Positions 17,940 through 25,883 are shown, counted from the first letter of the stretch. The stretch: DNA of 64,000 nucleotides from Pseudonocardia kujensis (GCF_021283305.1 NZ_JAJSOK010000004.1:124001-188000), one strand, 5' to 3'. Program-made: numbers and translations. Notes: generated from the sequence alone by a model not told the origin.

Positions 17940-18854
17940 ATGATCCGGAGAATCACGAGTTGCGTTCTGGTCGGACTCGCGGCTCTTGTTGCCGCTTGCG
18001 CACCCGCGGCTACGTCCAGGGCCGTAGCGGCGGCGCCGTCCGATGACCATCCCTCGATCGCGGTCACGGTCGACGACATTCCTGCGCATGGCGGGCTGGC
18101 GCCGGGCGAGACGCGTCTCGACCTCAGCCGCCGCTTGGTGGCCGCACTCACAGCGGCGGGCGTTCCCGCTCGTGGCTTCGTGAACGGCTCGCGTGCCCAG
18201 GCGAACCCGGACGCCACGGCCGCGCTCGAGTATTGGGCCGATGCGTTTCCGGTCGGCAATCACACCTGGACGCATGCCAATCTGAATGATCTCACCGCTG
18301 AAGCTTTCGGCGACGAGATCGCACGCGACGAGCCGTTGCTCAAAAAGGTCTCGCGCGGCGACTGGCACTGGTTTCGCTACCCCTACCTCCAAGAGGGCGA
18401 CGATCCGGCCAAAAGGCTCGCAGTCCGCCGATATCTCGCCTCTCACGGCTACAGGATCGCGAGCGTGACGATGACCTTCGACGACTGGAAGTACAACGAC
18501 GCCTACGTGCGCTGCGCCGCGAGAGGTGATCAGGCGGCAATTGCGAAGCTCGAGGAGGATTGGCTCGACGCGGTCCGCTACAACGCGGAGGCATCGCGCA
18601 CCCTGGCGAAAGCGGCCTACGGCAGCGACATCCCGTACGTACTACTCACCCACTTCGGATCCTTCGATGCACGCATGTTCCCACGCACGCTGGCGCTCTA
18701 TCGTGAGATGGGTTTCCACTTCGTCAGTCTGGAGGAGGCGCAGAACCATCCTGCCTATGCAGGCGACGACGATCCCGCGGCGGTGCCCGGACCGGCCGAA
18801 GGGCTACCCGCCGAGCGCGTGCCCGAGATCGACCTTGCCGGCCTCTGCGTCTGA
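17940..18854 (+). CDS. Polysaccharide deacetylase (NodB fold) lipoprotein
   Basis: A 304-residue exported carbohydrate esterase. The signal peptide LVGLAALVAAC gives a lipobox (VAAC), so it is probably a membrane-anchored lipoprotein. The NodB domain shows motif 1 with the catalytic and metal-binding aspartates (VTVDDIPAHGG), motif 2 HTWTH, and motif 3 RYPYLQEGD. Later SVTMTFDDWKYNDAYVR resembles deacetylases of Gram-negative soil bacteria. Codon use is less G+C-biased than its neighbours (aaa, att, gat, tat codons are common), and it sits among decayed genes; both suggest horizontal acquisition. ATG 17940 is preferred over the upstream start at 17907 because it begins the signal peptide. Confidence 0.85.
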   Translation: MIRRITSCVLVGLAALVAACAPAATSRAVAAAPSDDHPSIAVTVDDIPAHGGLAPGETRLDLSRRLVAALTAAGVPARGFVNGSRAQANPDATAALEYWADAFPVGNHTWTHANLNDLTAEAFGDEIARDEPLLKKVSRGDWHWFRYPYLQEGDDPAKRLAVRRYLASHGYRIASVTMTFDDWKYNDAYVRCAARGDQAAIAKLEEDWLDAVRYNAEASRTLAKAAYGSDIPYVLLTHFGSFDARMFPRTLALYREMGFHFVSLEEAQNHPAYAGDDDPAAVPGPAEGLPAERVPEIDLAGLCV

Positions 18855-18950
18855 GCCGAGCGGGCTCCCGATCGGCAGGGGATGCTGGAGCCACAGTGGA
18901 AGCAGGGCCGGAGCCCGCCTCGCGCCGGCGGACCGCCACGGCTGACGCGG

Positions 18951-19103
18951 TCAGCCGGCGCTGATGCCGGCGAGCGTCGCGACCTCCTCGCGGCGCAGCC
19001 CGGGGGTGCGACGCACGCCCGCGACCGGCAGCCCCACGTCGGCGGGGTCGGTCAGTGCGCGGCGCGCCCGCAGGTACTCCCCCAGCGGGGTCGGTCGGGC
19101 CAC
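18951..19103 (-). pseudogene. N-terminal fragment of an XRE/MmyB-type regulator
   Basis: From GTG 19103 the frame reads RPTPLGEYLRARRALTDPAD, then RRTPGLRREEVATLAGIS and stops two residues later at 18951. This is the start of the MmyB-type XRE family, whose members are about 280 residues and continue directly with DYYxRLEQG after this point. Only about 50 residues remain, cut in the middle of the HTH. It is divergent from the AKR pseudogene, the usual neighbour arrangement for this regulator type, so both appear to be leftovers of one former locus. Confidence 0.7.
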
Positions 19104-19143
19104 GCGATCACGGTACGCCCGGGTCGAGGGGCGGCCCTGGTCC

Positions 19144-19812
19144 CGCCACGTCGACCTGACGCGCGTCGGCTACGGCGCGATGCAGCTCGCCGGCCCCGGC
19201 GTCTTCGGGCCGCCGAAGGACCGGGAGGAGGCGATCGCGGTGCTGCGTGCGGTGGTCGACCTCGGCATCACCCAGATCGACACCGCCGACTTCTACGGGC
19301 CGCACGTCACGAACGAGCTGATCCGCGAGGCGTTGTCGCCCTACCCCGAGGACCTGCACCGCGTCACGAAGGTCGCCGCCCGGCGCGACGAGCAGGGCGG
19401 CTGGCCGCACGCCCGCACCCCCACCGAGCTGCGCGACCAGGTCCACGACAACCTCCGCCGGCTCGGCCTGGACCGGCTCGACGTCGTCAACCTGCGGGTG
19501 GGCGGCGTCGAGGCGCCGGAGCCCGGGTCGATCGCGGAGCAGTTCGGCGCGTTGGCCGAGCTGCAGCAGCAGGGGGTGATCCGGCACCTCGGGCTCAGCA
19601 CGGTCTCGGCCGGACAGCTGGCCGAGGCGCAGCGCATCACCCCGGTGGTCTGCGTGCAGAACCTCTACAACGTCGCCCGCCGGGCCGACGACGCGCTCGT
19701 CGACCTCACCGCGGAGTAGGGCATCGCGTTCGTGCCGTACTTTCGCCTGCCGGCCGACGCCCTGGCGGAGCTCGACGCGATCGGGCGCGAGGAATCCGTC
19801 GGGCGCCGATGA
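19144..19812 (+). pseudogene. Aldo/keto reductase pseudogene
   Basis: From about 19144 the frame encodes a clear aldo/keto reductase: VGYGAMQLAGPGVFGPPKDR, IDTADFYGPHVTNELIREAL, VTKVAARRDEQGGW, LDRLDVVNLRVGG, and VVCVQNLYNVARRADDALVD. Three faults are visible. The N-terminus before VGYGAMQ lacks the expected first strand and start codon, an in-frame TAG interrupts at 19717-19719 just before GIAFVPYF, and after PYF the sequence jumps to LPADALAELDAIG, so about 65 residues (barrel strands 7-8) are deleted. The tetrad residues before the stop (D of IDTADFYG, Y, K of VTKV) remain readable. Confidence 0.85.
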
Positions 19813-19841
19813 GTTCCGCGGGGCCGGGCGGTCGTAGGGGC

Positions 19842-20252
19842 ATGAGCAACGAGACCAGGTCCCGCACCACCGTCACGAACATCGGCGTGGTCATGTTCAC
19901 CGTCGCCGACCAGGACGCCGCGCTCGAGTGGTACACCACTGTCCTCGACTTCGAGGTCCGCGGCGACACGCGGTTCGGCCCGAACGGCGAGCACCGCTGG
20001 GTGGAGGTCGCCCCGCGTGGCTCCACCGCCCGGCTGGCCCTCAACCCGCCGATGTTCGACCAGCCCGGGGGCGGCTCGATCGGCGTCGAGACCCCGGACG
20101 CCGCCGCGGAGCACGCCCGGCTCAGCGCGATCGGCGGGGTCGACCTCGACGCCGCGCCCGACGACAGCACGCCCGGGGCGCCGAAGCTGTTCATGCTGCG
20201 CGACCCGGACGGCAACAACATCGCCGTCGTCGAGGTGCCGACCGGGAGCTGA
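19842..20252 (+). CDS. VOC (glyoxalase) family protein
   Basis: A 136-residue VOC-fold protein: first unit IGVVMFTVADQDAALEWYTT with VLDFEVRGDTRFG, second unit ending FMLRDPDGNNIAVVEVPTG. The pattern is that of small glyoxalase-like proteins with unknown substrate. It is intact although the genes on both sides are decayed. ATG 19842 follows TAGGGG closely, a weak ribosome binding site. No operon partner. It is a different subfamily from the VOC protein at 8647. Confidence 0.82.
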   Translation: MSNETRSRTTVTNIGVVMFTVADQDAALEWYTTVLDFEVRGDTRFGPNGEHRWVEVAPRGSTARLALNPPMFDQPGGGSIGVETPDAAAEHARLSAIGGVDLDAAPDDSTPGAPKLFMLRDPDGNNIAVVEVPTGS

Positions 20253-20359
20253 GCACCGCCGCGCCCGGCCCCGGACCCCCGAGGCCGGGCGCGGCGCCGG
20301 ACGGCGGGCGGGCGTCCCCGGTCGGCACCGCCGGAGGATTCCGCGTGGCTCGCATGGGC

Positions 20360-20365
20360 TACATT
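20360..20365 (+). promoter_or_regulatory. -10 box of GAF remnant
   Basis: TACATT, 7 bases before the ATG at 20373. The leaderless promoter survives although the gene is shortened. Confidence 0.4.
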
Positions 20366-20372
20366 GCCGCCG

Positions 20373-20654
20373 ATGTCCGGCTCAACCAGAGGCGTCGTGT
20401 CCGGCCCTCCCCTGGCGACACCGGGGCCCCGGGTGGCCCCGGCGGTGGCCGACGCACTGCAGCCGACCCGCAGCTTCGACGTCGCCTGCCGGCGCGTGCT
20501 GGAGTACCTGCAGCTCGGCGTCGGCGCCTACGTCGGCACCCCGATCGTCAGCGGGGACGGGCGGCTGTTCGGGACCGTCTGCGGCTACGACCCGTCGTCG
20601 CAGCCGGAGGTCCTGCGTGACCGGGCCGGCCTCGCCGACACCGGGGCACGGTGA
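20373..20654 (+). pseudogene. Internally deleted GAF-domain protein
   Basis: A 93-codon frame. It begins with SFDVACRRVLEYLQ, the lead-in helix of a GAF sensor domain, then jumps to GAYVGTPIVSGDGRLFGTVC and GYDPSSQPE, the last strands of the same domain. The central 80 or so residues of the fold are missing and no output domain (GGDEF, kinase) follows, so it looks like an in-frame deletion remnant. Its stop overlaps the start of the downstream nuclease gene (GTGA). It could be read as a short hypothetical protein but is unlikely to fold as GAF. Confidence 0.65.
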
Positions 20655-21502
20655 GCCCGATCCGGATCGTCACGCTCAACGCCCTGTCCCCGCAGTACGC
20701 CGACGGGCCGCGGCGGCGCGCCGCGGTCCGAGCGGAGCTGCGGGGGCTCGACGCCGATGTCGTCGCGCTGCAGGAGGTCGTGCGCGACGAGGTCGCCGAC
20801 CTCGTGCCGGGCCACCACCTCGCTCCGCACCCCGCGGTCGCCGCCGACGGCAGCACGGCCGTGCTCGCCAGCCGGTGGCCCTTCGTGCGGGTGCACCGGC
20901 TGGACCTCGACGTCACGCCGCGCGCGCGGGAGTTCCGGTGGGGCGGCACGGTGGTCGCGGAGCTGGACGTGCCCGGGCTCGGGCGGCTCGTCGTCGCCCA
21001 CCACAAGCCCTGCTTCCAGCTGGGCTTCGAGCGGGAGCGCGAGCTGCAGGCCGTGGCGACCGCCGAGCTGGTGGAGCGGCTGGTGGCGGAGCGGCCGGCC
21101 CACGCCGTGCTCCTCGGCGACCTCGACGCGACGCCCGACGCCGCCAGCATCCGGTTCCTCACCGGACGGCAGTCGCTGGAGGGGCTGAGCGTGAGCTACC
21201 ACGACGCCTGGGAGACCGCGCACCCCGGCGAGCCCGGACACACCTTCACGCCCGCGAACCCGCTGGTGGCCGCCGGGGACATGCCGCTGGTCCGGCCGCG
21301 CCGCATCGACTACGTCCTGGTCCGCGGCACGAGCCACGGCCCCACCCTCCGGGTCGACGGCTGCGAGCTCGCCTTCACCGGCGGTCCCGACGGCGTCCCC
21401 CCGAGCGACCATCTCGGTCTGGTGGCCGATCTCGCGCTGCCCGACCGGCCGCCCGGGGCGTTCGGCGACGGGTTCGTTCGCCGGGGGGCGTCCGGTGGAT
21501 GA
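20651..21502 (+). CDS. Endonuclease/exonuclease/phosphatase family protein
   Basis: A 283-residue EEP-fold phosphoesterase. Motifs in order: RIVTLNALSP (metal-binding Asn), DVVALQEVVRDE (catalytic Glu), LVVAHHKPCFQ, LLGDLDATPDAASIRFL (the GDxN-like Asp motif), RIDYVLVRGT and PSDHLGLVADL (catalytic Asp-His). The family includes DNase I-like nucleases, sphingomyelinases and inositol phosphatases. Substrate is not predictable; no signal peptide suggests an intracellular substrate. The GTG start overlaps the stop of the GAF remnant, so translation may be coupled to it. Confidence 0.82.
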   Translation: MSPIRIVTLNALSPQYADGPRRRAAVRAELRGLDADVVALQEVVRDEVADLVPGHHLAPHPAVAADGSTAVLASRWPFVRVHRLDLDVTPRAREFRWGGTVVAELDVPGLGRLVVAHHKPCFQLGFERERELQAVATAELVERLVAERPAHAVLLGDLDATPDAASIRFLTGRQSLEGLSVSYHDAWETAHPGEPGHTFTPANPLVAAGDMPLVRPRRIDYVLVRGTSHGPTLRVDGCELAFTGGPDGVPPSDHLGLVADLALPDRPPGAFGDGFVRRGASGG

Positions 21503-21526
21503 TCCACCACGATCCACCAGACACCC

Positions 21527-21922
21527 CTAGGACGCCCGGCGCTCCTGCTCGGCGCGGGCCAGCCGGCGCAGCTGCGCGGCGAGGTACGGGCGGGCCCGGC
21601 GCTGCCCGCCGCGGACACCGATCGCCGCGTCGAGCGCACGGAGCGCGCCCAGCACCGCGGGGAGGTTCGGCTCCCAGCCGCGCCGCTCGCACTCGGCGAA
21701 CCACTCGGCCGGGCTGCAGTGCCCGCGTGCGGCGTTGCACCGCCGGCACGCGACGACCTCGTTCTCCACCCACGACGGGCCGCCCTTGACCTTCGGCACC
21801 AGGTGGTCGGTCGTCGGCGCGACGAGGCCGACGCACGGGCGCCCGCACCACACACAGGTGTCGCCGTCGCGGGCCGCGACGGCGCGCAGCCGCTCGGCGC
21901 GTCCGGGCCGGGGGGAGGTCAT
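21527..21922 (-). CDS. HNH endonuclease
   Basis: A 131-residue HNH nuclease. The zinc/ββα-metal core is clear: RDGDTCVWCGRPC, then PTTDHLVPKVKGGPSWVENE (the HNH histidine and asparagine), and CRRCNAARGH. The C-terminal 50 residues are helical and basic. Such small HNH proteins occur as orphan nucleases and in McrA-like or mobile settings; none of those neighbours is present. ATG 21922 follows GGGGGA. It lies 41 bases downstream of the HTH/PASTA gene on the same strand. Confidence 0.85.
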   Translation of the reverse strand: MTSPRPGRAERLRAVAARDGDTCVWCGRPCVGLVAPTTDHLVPKVKGGPSWVENEVVACRRCNAARGHCSPAEWFAECERRGWEPNLPAVLGALRALDAAIGVRGGQRRARPYLAAQLRRLARAEQERRAS

Positions 21923-21963
21923 CGTCCCCCAGTGTCCTCCGGACGAGGCCGGTGCGCCCGGGA

Positions 21964-22572
21964 TCAGGGCACGCTCTCCCCCGTCGCCTCGTCGACGGCG
22001 CCGCGGCGCTCCCGTGGGTCCGGCGGCGGCCGCAGCGGCGCGGTCACCCCGGCCGAGCCCGGTCCCCGGCGGAGCCACACGGTGACGGCCGTGTACGCCG
22101 CCACCCGCTCCCCCGCGGGCGGCTTCTGGTCGACCACGCGGAAGTCCGCGGCCTCCGGGCCGAGGAAGGGCGGCAGGTCGGGGTCGGCGCTCACGATGTC
22201 CAGGCGCTCCTCCTGCAGGCGCAGGCGGGCGGCGGCCCAGGTCGTCCCGACGACGTCGGGCACGGTGACGGGCCGTGCGGCGAGGTCGCGCGCGGCCTCG
22301 TCCGCAGCGCGGCGCAGCGGTTCGGGCGCCTCCTCGTCGAGCTCTCGCCAGCGCTCCCAGGCGGACTGCCTGGTGATGCCGAGCCGGGTCGCGATCTCCG
22401 CCCACGAGCGCCGCGCCACCCGGGCGTCCCGCACCGCGTCGAGCTCCGCCCGGTCGAGCAGCCGCCGCAGCGACCCGATGTCGGACAGGGCGTCGAGCGC
22501 CCCTTCGCGGGTGCGCCGGCGGGCGAGGCGCTCGAGCGCCTCCCTCGCCTCCCGCCACGGGTCCACGGTCAC
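21964..22572 (-). CDS. HTH protein with C-terminal PASTA domain
   Basis: A 202-residue protein. Residues about 20-85 contain a helix-turn-helix (SWAEIATRLGITRQSAWERW). Residues about 100-170 form one PASTA domain (TVPDVVGTTWAAARLRLQEE, then VVDQKPPAGERVAAYTAVTV). PASTA domains normally sense peptidoglycan outside the cell as part of PknB-type kinases or PBPs. Here there is no transmembrane segment, so the domain must act in the cytoplasm, joined to a DNA-binding module. This combination occurs in actinobacteria but its role is unknown. GTG start, leaderless. Confidence 0.78.
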   Translation of the reverse strand: MTVDPWREAREALERLARRRTREGALDALSDIGSLRRLLDRAELDAVRDARVARRSWAEIATRLGITRQSAWERWRELDEEAPEPLRRAADEAARDLAARPVTVPDVVGTTWAAARLRLQEERLDIVSADPDLPPFLGPEAADFRVVDQKPPAGERVAAYTAVTVWLRRGPGSAGVTAPLRPPPDPRERRGAVDEATGESVP

Positions 22573-22578
22573 GGTGTC

Positions 22579-22584
22579 AGGCTA
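22579..22584 (-). promoter_or_regulatory. -10 box of leaderless HTH/PASTA gene
   Basis: TAGCCT on the minus strand, 6 bases before GTG 22572. It lies within a perfect 16-bp palindrome (22576-22591, GTCAGGCTAGCCTGAC), which gives a -10-like sequence on both strands. Confidence 0.5.
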
Positions 22585-22880
22585 GCCTGACGCGGCCCCT
22601 CCGCCAACGGCTTCAGCCGACGCCTCCGGAATCGGCGCGAAGCTACCGGGATCGACAGAGCGATGCCGTCTCGCACCACCGGCGCCGGCTCCGGGTCGCC
22701 GGGTCGTCGAGCCGCGCCGGCAGGGCCGTCCGGCGACCGTCGGTGCTCCGCCACTCCCCGTGCCCAGGGGCCGCCGAGTGCGCGTCGTGAGCGGGTCTGC
22801 GGATCGGCAGATGTTTCCCGCCGAGGGCCTGCCTAGCCTGTTCGTCGTCGATGACGACCCGAGGAACGGAGGACCTTCCG

Positions 22881-23294
22881 ATGCGACCAGGAACGGAACT
22901 CGCCGCCATTCACCCTGCTGTCGAAAGAGGTTTCAACGAGCGGGACATCGACGGTCTCGTGGCGCTGTACAGCGACGACGCGACCATGGTCCTCACGGAC
23001 GGTTCGACCGTCACGGGCCTGCGCGCCATCCGCGCGCAGTGGCTCGGGATCCTCGCCCTGCAGGGGCACATGACGGTGCGGAGCCGCTACGCCATCGCCG
23101 CCGGGGAGCTGGCCGTGCTCAGCAACGAATGGACGTGGGAGGGCGGCGGGGAGCGGCTGTCGGCGGTGACGGCCGAAGTCGCGCGACGCCAACCCGGCGG
23201 CGGGTGGCTCTACGTGGTCGACCACCCGTTCGCCGGCTCGGAGCCCGCGGAGGTCGCCGCGGTGCAGGCCGCCATGGAGGTCCCTGCGGTCTGA
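22881..23294 (+). CDS. SnoaL/NTF2-like protein
   Basis: A 137-residue cone-fold protein of the NTF2/SnoaL-like group: IHPAVERGFNERDIDGLVAL, YSDDATMVLTDGSTVTG, and a C-terminal sheet VLSNEWTWEGGG with GGGWLYVVDHPFA. Members act as small enzymes or ligand-binding proteins, often for polyketide or steroid-like compounds. I choose ATG 22881 because GGAGG lies 9 bases upstream; ATG 22851 would add 10 residues without a binding site. A TAGCCT box at 22833-22838 may be its -10. A strong hairpin follows the stop. Confidence 0.75.
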   Translation: MRPGTELAAIHPAVERGFNERDIDGLVALYSDDATMVLTDGSTVTGLRAIRAQWLGILALQGHMTVRSRYAIAAGELAVLSNEWTWEGGGERLSAVTAEVARRQPGGGWLYVVDHPFAGSEPAEVAAVQAAMEVPAV

Positions 23295-23317
23295 ACGAGC
23301 AGACCGCCCGGCTCGGT

Positions 23318-23348
23318 CGTCCCGCCGCCGGAGGGATGCGGCGGGACG
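23318..23348 (+). terminator. Hairpin terminator
   Basis: An 11-bp perfect stem (CGTCCCGCCGC and its complement) with a 9-base loop, flanked by an outer GCAGACC/GGTCTGC pairing, 23 bases after the NTF2-like stop. Confidence 0.7.
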
Positions 23349-23426
23349 GGTCTGCTTCCGGCCGGGGTGATCGACACCACCCGGCCGCCCAGGAACACCC
23401 TGGAGAGTTGAGCGTTTGACTATTTC

Positions 23427-24050
23427 GTGACGACAGTGACTGACAGCCCCGTGACCCTCCCCGTCCTCGACGACGCGGGCCGCGCAGCGCTCTTCACCGA
23501 GGCCCGGACGGCCAACACCTTCTCCCCTGAACCCGTCGCGGACGAGACGCTCCGTGCGGTCTGGGAGCTCGCGAAGTGGCCGCCGACCGCGGCCAACACC
23601 CAGCCCCTGCGCGTGACCTTCGTGCGCAGCGAGGAGGGCAAGAACCGGCTGATCCCGCTGCTCGCCGAGGGCAACCGGACCAAGTCGGAGAAGGCCCCGG
23701 TGGTGGCGATCCTCGCCGCGGACCTGGACTTCCACGAGTTCGTGCCGCAGACCTTCCCCGCGCGCGCCGAGATGAAGGACACCTTCGAGGCCTCCGGACG
23801 CGAGGGCCGCGAGGACATGGCGCGCTTCAACTCCACGCTGCAGATCGGCTACTTCCTGCTCGCCGCCCGCGCGCACGGCCTGGCCACCGGCCCGATGGCC
23901 GGCTTCGACCACGACGCCGTGACCGAGGAGTTCTACCCGGGCGGCCGCGAGAAGGTCCTGCTGGTCGTGAACCTCGGTCACCCCGGCCCCGACGCCTGGT
24001 TCCCGCGCCTGCCGCGCCTCGAGCACGCCGACGTCGTCCGCTGGGCCTGA
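23427..24050 (+). CDS. Malonic semialdehyde reductase-type nitroreductase (RutE-like)
   Basis: A 207-residue FMN-dependent nitroreductase-fold protein. ELAKWPPTAANTQPLRVTFV corresponds to the RutE/YdfN signature around the flavin site (PTAANxQPxR), and RFNSTLQIGYFLLAARAHGL and GPMAGFDHDAVTEEFYPGGR form the other conserved segments. RutE reduces malonic semialdehyde to 3-hydroxypropionate in pyrimidine catabolism; no other rut gene is nearby, so a general detoxifying reductase is equally possible. GTG start at 23427. A 14-bp-stem terminator follows. Confidence 0.82.
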   Translation: MTTVTDSPVTLPVLDDAGRAALFTEARTANTFSPEPVADETLRAVWELAKWPPTAANTQPLRVTFVRSEEGKNRLIPLLAEGNRTKSEKAPVVAILAADLDFHEFVPQTFPARAEMKDTFEASGREGREDMARFNSTLQIGYFLLAARAHGLATGPMAGFDHDAVTEEFYPGGREKVLLVVNLGHPGPDAWFPRLPRLEHADVVRWA

Positions 24051-24073
24051 GAACCGGCCGCTCCCCCGACCCC

Positions 24074-24106
24074 GACGCCCGGTCCGCCGCCCGCGGACCG
24101 GGCGTC
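24074..24106 (+). terminator. Strong hairpin terminator
   Basis: A perfect 14-bp stem (GACGCCCGGTCCGC and its complement) with a 5-base loop, 24 bases after the nitroreductase stop. Confidence 0.8.
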
Positions 24107-24193
24107 GTGCGTCCGCACGCCGTGGGCGAACGTCTCCTGCCCGGGGCGAAAACCCGTCGCCGTGCGGCCGCCCGGCCGGTACCAACTCAGGGT

Positions 24194-24409
24194 ATGACCG
24201 GCCCCGTCCTGCACCCGATCGTCGCCGAGGGACTCGTCCGGGAACGGCAGGCGGAGCTGCTCCGCGCCGCCGAGGTCGCGCGACTGCGCCGGAGCGCGCG
24301 CCGGCTCCCGGCGGGGCCGTCGCCGCTGCGCCGGCGGGTGGGCTGGGCGCTGGTGGAGATCGGGCTGCGGCTCGCGATCGGGCGCACCGCGGCCCGGGTC
24401 ACGGGCTGA
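24194..24409 (+). CDS. Small basic hypothetical protein
   Basis: A 71-residue arginine-rich protein (LHPIVAEGLVRERQAELLRA, then LRRSARRLPAGPSPLRRRVG). Short proteins with an N-terminal VxERQxELLRAAExxRL pattern are common orphan genes in actinobacteria, and the sequence keeps that pattern, so it is likely real. The C-terminal third is moderately hydrophobic (WALVEIGLRLAIG) and could associate with the membrane. Its 3' end overlaps the convergent peptidase E gene by 11 bases. Function unknown. Confidence 0.6.
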   Translation: MTGPVLHPIVAEGLVRERQAELLRAAEVARLRRSARRLPAGPSPLRRRVGWALVEIGLRLAIGRTAARVTG

Positions 24410-25085
24410 GCGGGCCCGTCCGGCCCTCCTCCGGTTCCGCGCCGCGGCGGAACACCCGCGCCGACCCGTGCAGCGTCACCGCACCACCGGACACCCGCAG
24501 CCAGCCGCCCTCGCGGAGCCCGACGACGGGCACGCCGTTCTCCTCGTCCGTCTCCTCGAGGAACTCCCGGATCCGCTCCTCCCGGGTCTCGCCCATGTGC
24601 CGCGACCCGGGGACCGGGTCGAGGTAGTGCGGGTTGACCTGGAAGCCGACGAGCCCGAGTGCCGCGAAGCCGGCCGGCTCGACGATCGGCATGTCGTTGG
24701 TCGTGCGGATCGTCGGGCAGGCCAGGTTCGTGCCCGCGCTCGCGCCGCCGTACCGGGCGCCGCCGGCGACCGCCTCGCGGAGCGCCACGAGGCCGTCGAG
24801 CCGCTGCAGGGCCCGCAGCAGCCGGAACGTGTTGCCACCGCCCACCCAGACCGCCTCGGCTGCCCGCAGGGCCGCGGCCGGGTCCGGCTCGGTGTGCACG
24901 CTGCGCAGCTTCAGCCCGGCCCGGGCGAAGGCGGTCCCGATCGCCTCGGTGTACCCGGCGTGGTCGGCGAGGGCGTACGGCACGAACCGGACCTCACGAC
25001 CCCCGTAGAACTCCGCGAGCGGCGCGTGCGCGAGCGGCGGGGCGCCGTGGTTCGTGGAGTTCGACAGCAGCAGGAGTTCGCTCAC
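24399..25085 (-). CDS. pepE: Peptidase E (alpha-aspartyl dipeptidase, family S51)
   Basis: Cytoplasmic dipeptidase cleaving Asp-Xaa dipeptides. The 228-residue length matches S51. Motifs: LLLLSNSTNHG at the N-terminus, AVWVGGGNTFRLLRAL (family hallmark), the nucleophile elbow YGGASAGTN with the catalytic serine, and GFQVNPHYLDP with the catalytic histidine. The GTG at 25085 is the start; no good ribosome binding site is visible. Upstream, 70-120 bases away, lies a 13-bp tandem repeat with AGGAGG cores on the coding strand. Confidence 0.9.
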   Translation of the reverse strand: MSELLLLSNSTNHGAPPLAHAPLAEFYGGREVRFVPYALADHAGYTEAIGTAFARAGLKLRSVHTEPDPAAALRAAEAVWVGGGNTFRLLRALQRLDGLVALREAVAGGARYGGASAGTNLACPTIRTTNDMPIVEPAGFAALGLVGFQVNPHYLDPVPGSRHMGETREERIREFLEETDEENGVPVVGLREGGWLRVSGGAVTLHGSARVFRRGAEPEEGRTGPLSP

Positions 25086-25155
25086 CCGGTCATCCCAGCA
25101 CGACCCCGGCCCCGCCCCGCCGCGCTGCTGCCACGTCCCACTGCGCCGTCCACTC

Positions 25156-25207
25156 GTCCTCCTGTGCTGTCCTCCTGTGCTGTCCTCCTGTGCTGTCCTA
25201 CTGCGCC
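25156..25207. repeat. Four copies of a 13-bp tandem repeat
   Basis: GTCCTCCTGTGCT occurs three times exactly (25156, 25169, 25182), followed by a diverged fourth copy (25195-25207) that covers the stop codon of the DUF4232 gene. On the minus strand each exact unit contains AGGAGG. Confidence 0.9.
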
Positions 25208-25845
25208 GTCATCGTCTGCACGCTCAGCTGGTTGCCCGGCAGCTGCTCGCCCGTGCACCCGGTCGTCTCGAGCGGCACGAAGGCGGACTGCGTCTCGCCC
25301 GGCGGGTACACGCGCAGGCCACGCACCGGCGTCGGCCGGCAGGTGGCCGGGTCGAAGTTCTGGACGTTCGCGAGCTGCAGCGGGGCCGCCGCGGAACCCC
25401 CGGGCCCGAGGCGCACCTCCCCGCCGCGCTCGCCCGACATGGCCGCGGCCGGCCCGACCTGGTGCCCGTCGTCGCCGGCCACGTACGAGACGCCCGGGAA
25501 CCCGCGCAGCTGGCAGGTCGTGCCGCCGGTGTTGGTGAACACCAGCGGGCGATAGACCGAGCCGGCCCCGGCGTCGCCCGCGCCGAGGGTGATCCGCAGG
25601 GCGGCGGTGGCGCAGTTGGGCGGGGTGAGCGGATCTCCGCCCGACGGGCTCGGGGCGGCCGCGGCGGTGGTGCTCGCGGGCGGCGCGGCCACGGACTCCG
25701 ACGGGGCCGCCGGGTCCGGCGTGCCGCTCACGACCGGTGTCCCTCCGTTGACCTCGTCCGTGCCGCCGGAACACCCGGCCAGCAGCAGCGCCGCGGCGGT
25801 GACCCCGGCGGCGGCGAACCGGCGCGCGCTGGGTGTGATCGACAT
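25198..25845 (-). CDS. DUF4232 lipoprotein
   Basis: A 215-residue secreted lipoprotein. The signal peptide RFAAAGVTAAALLLAGC ends in a lipobox (LAGC), followed by a low-complexity Pro/Ala/Ser linker to about residue 85. The DUF4232 domain follows: CATAALRITLGAGDAGAGSV, LVFTNTGGTTCQLRGFPGVS and a C-terminal strand region with a second cysteine pair. DUF4232 proteins are abundant, surface-exposed proteins of actinobacteria without a known function. ATG 25845 is chosen because it begins the signal peptide, preceded by GGGGGAG. Confidence 0.85.
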   Translation of the reverse strand: MSITPSARRFAAAGVTAAALLLAGCSGGTDEVNGGTPVVSGTPDPAAPSESVAAPPASTTAAAAPSPSGGDPLTPPNCATAALRITLGAGDAGAGSVYRPLVFTNTGGTTCQLRGFPGVSYVAGDDGHQVGPAAAMSGERGGEVRLGPGGSAAAPLQLANVQNFDPATCRPTPVRGLRVYPPGETQSAFVPLETTGCTGEQLPGNQLSVQTMTAQ

Positions 25846-25863
25846 GTGCTCCCCCTTCCCCGA

Positions 25864-25883
25864 CACCGGACCCCCGTCCGGTG
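25864..25883 (-). terminator. Hairpin between kinase and DUF4232 genes
   Basis: A perfect 8-bp stem (CACCGGAC and its complement) closing a CCCC loop. It lies in the 318-base gap after the kinase gene, just before the DUF4232 start. The rest of the gap (25884-26163) shows no gene. Confidence 0.5.

Noticed and set aside
22576..22591. Perfect 16-bp palindrome as a repressor operator
   Set aside because: It is largely explained by overlapping -10-like TAGCCT sequences; no second copy is nearby. An operator role cannot be excluded but is not needed.
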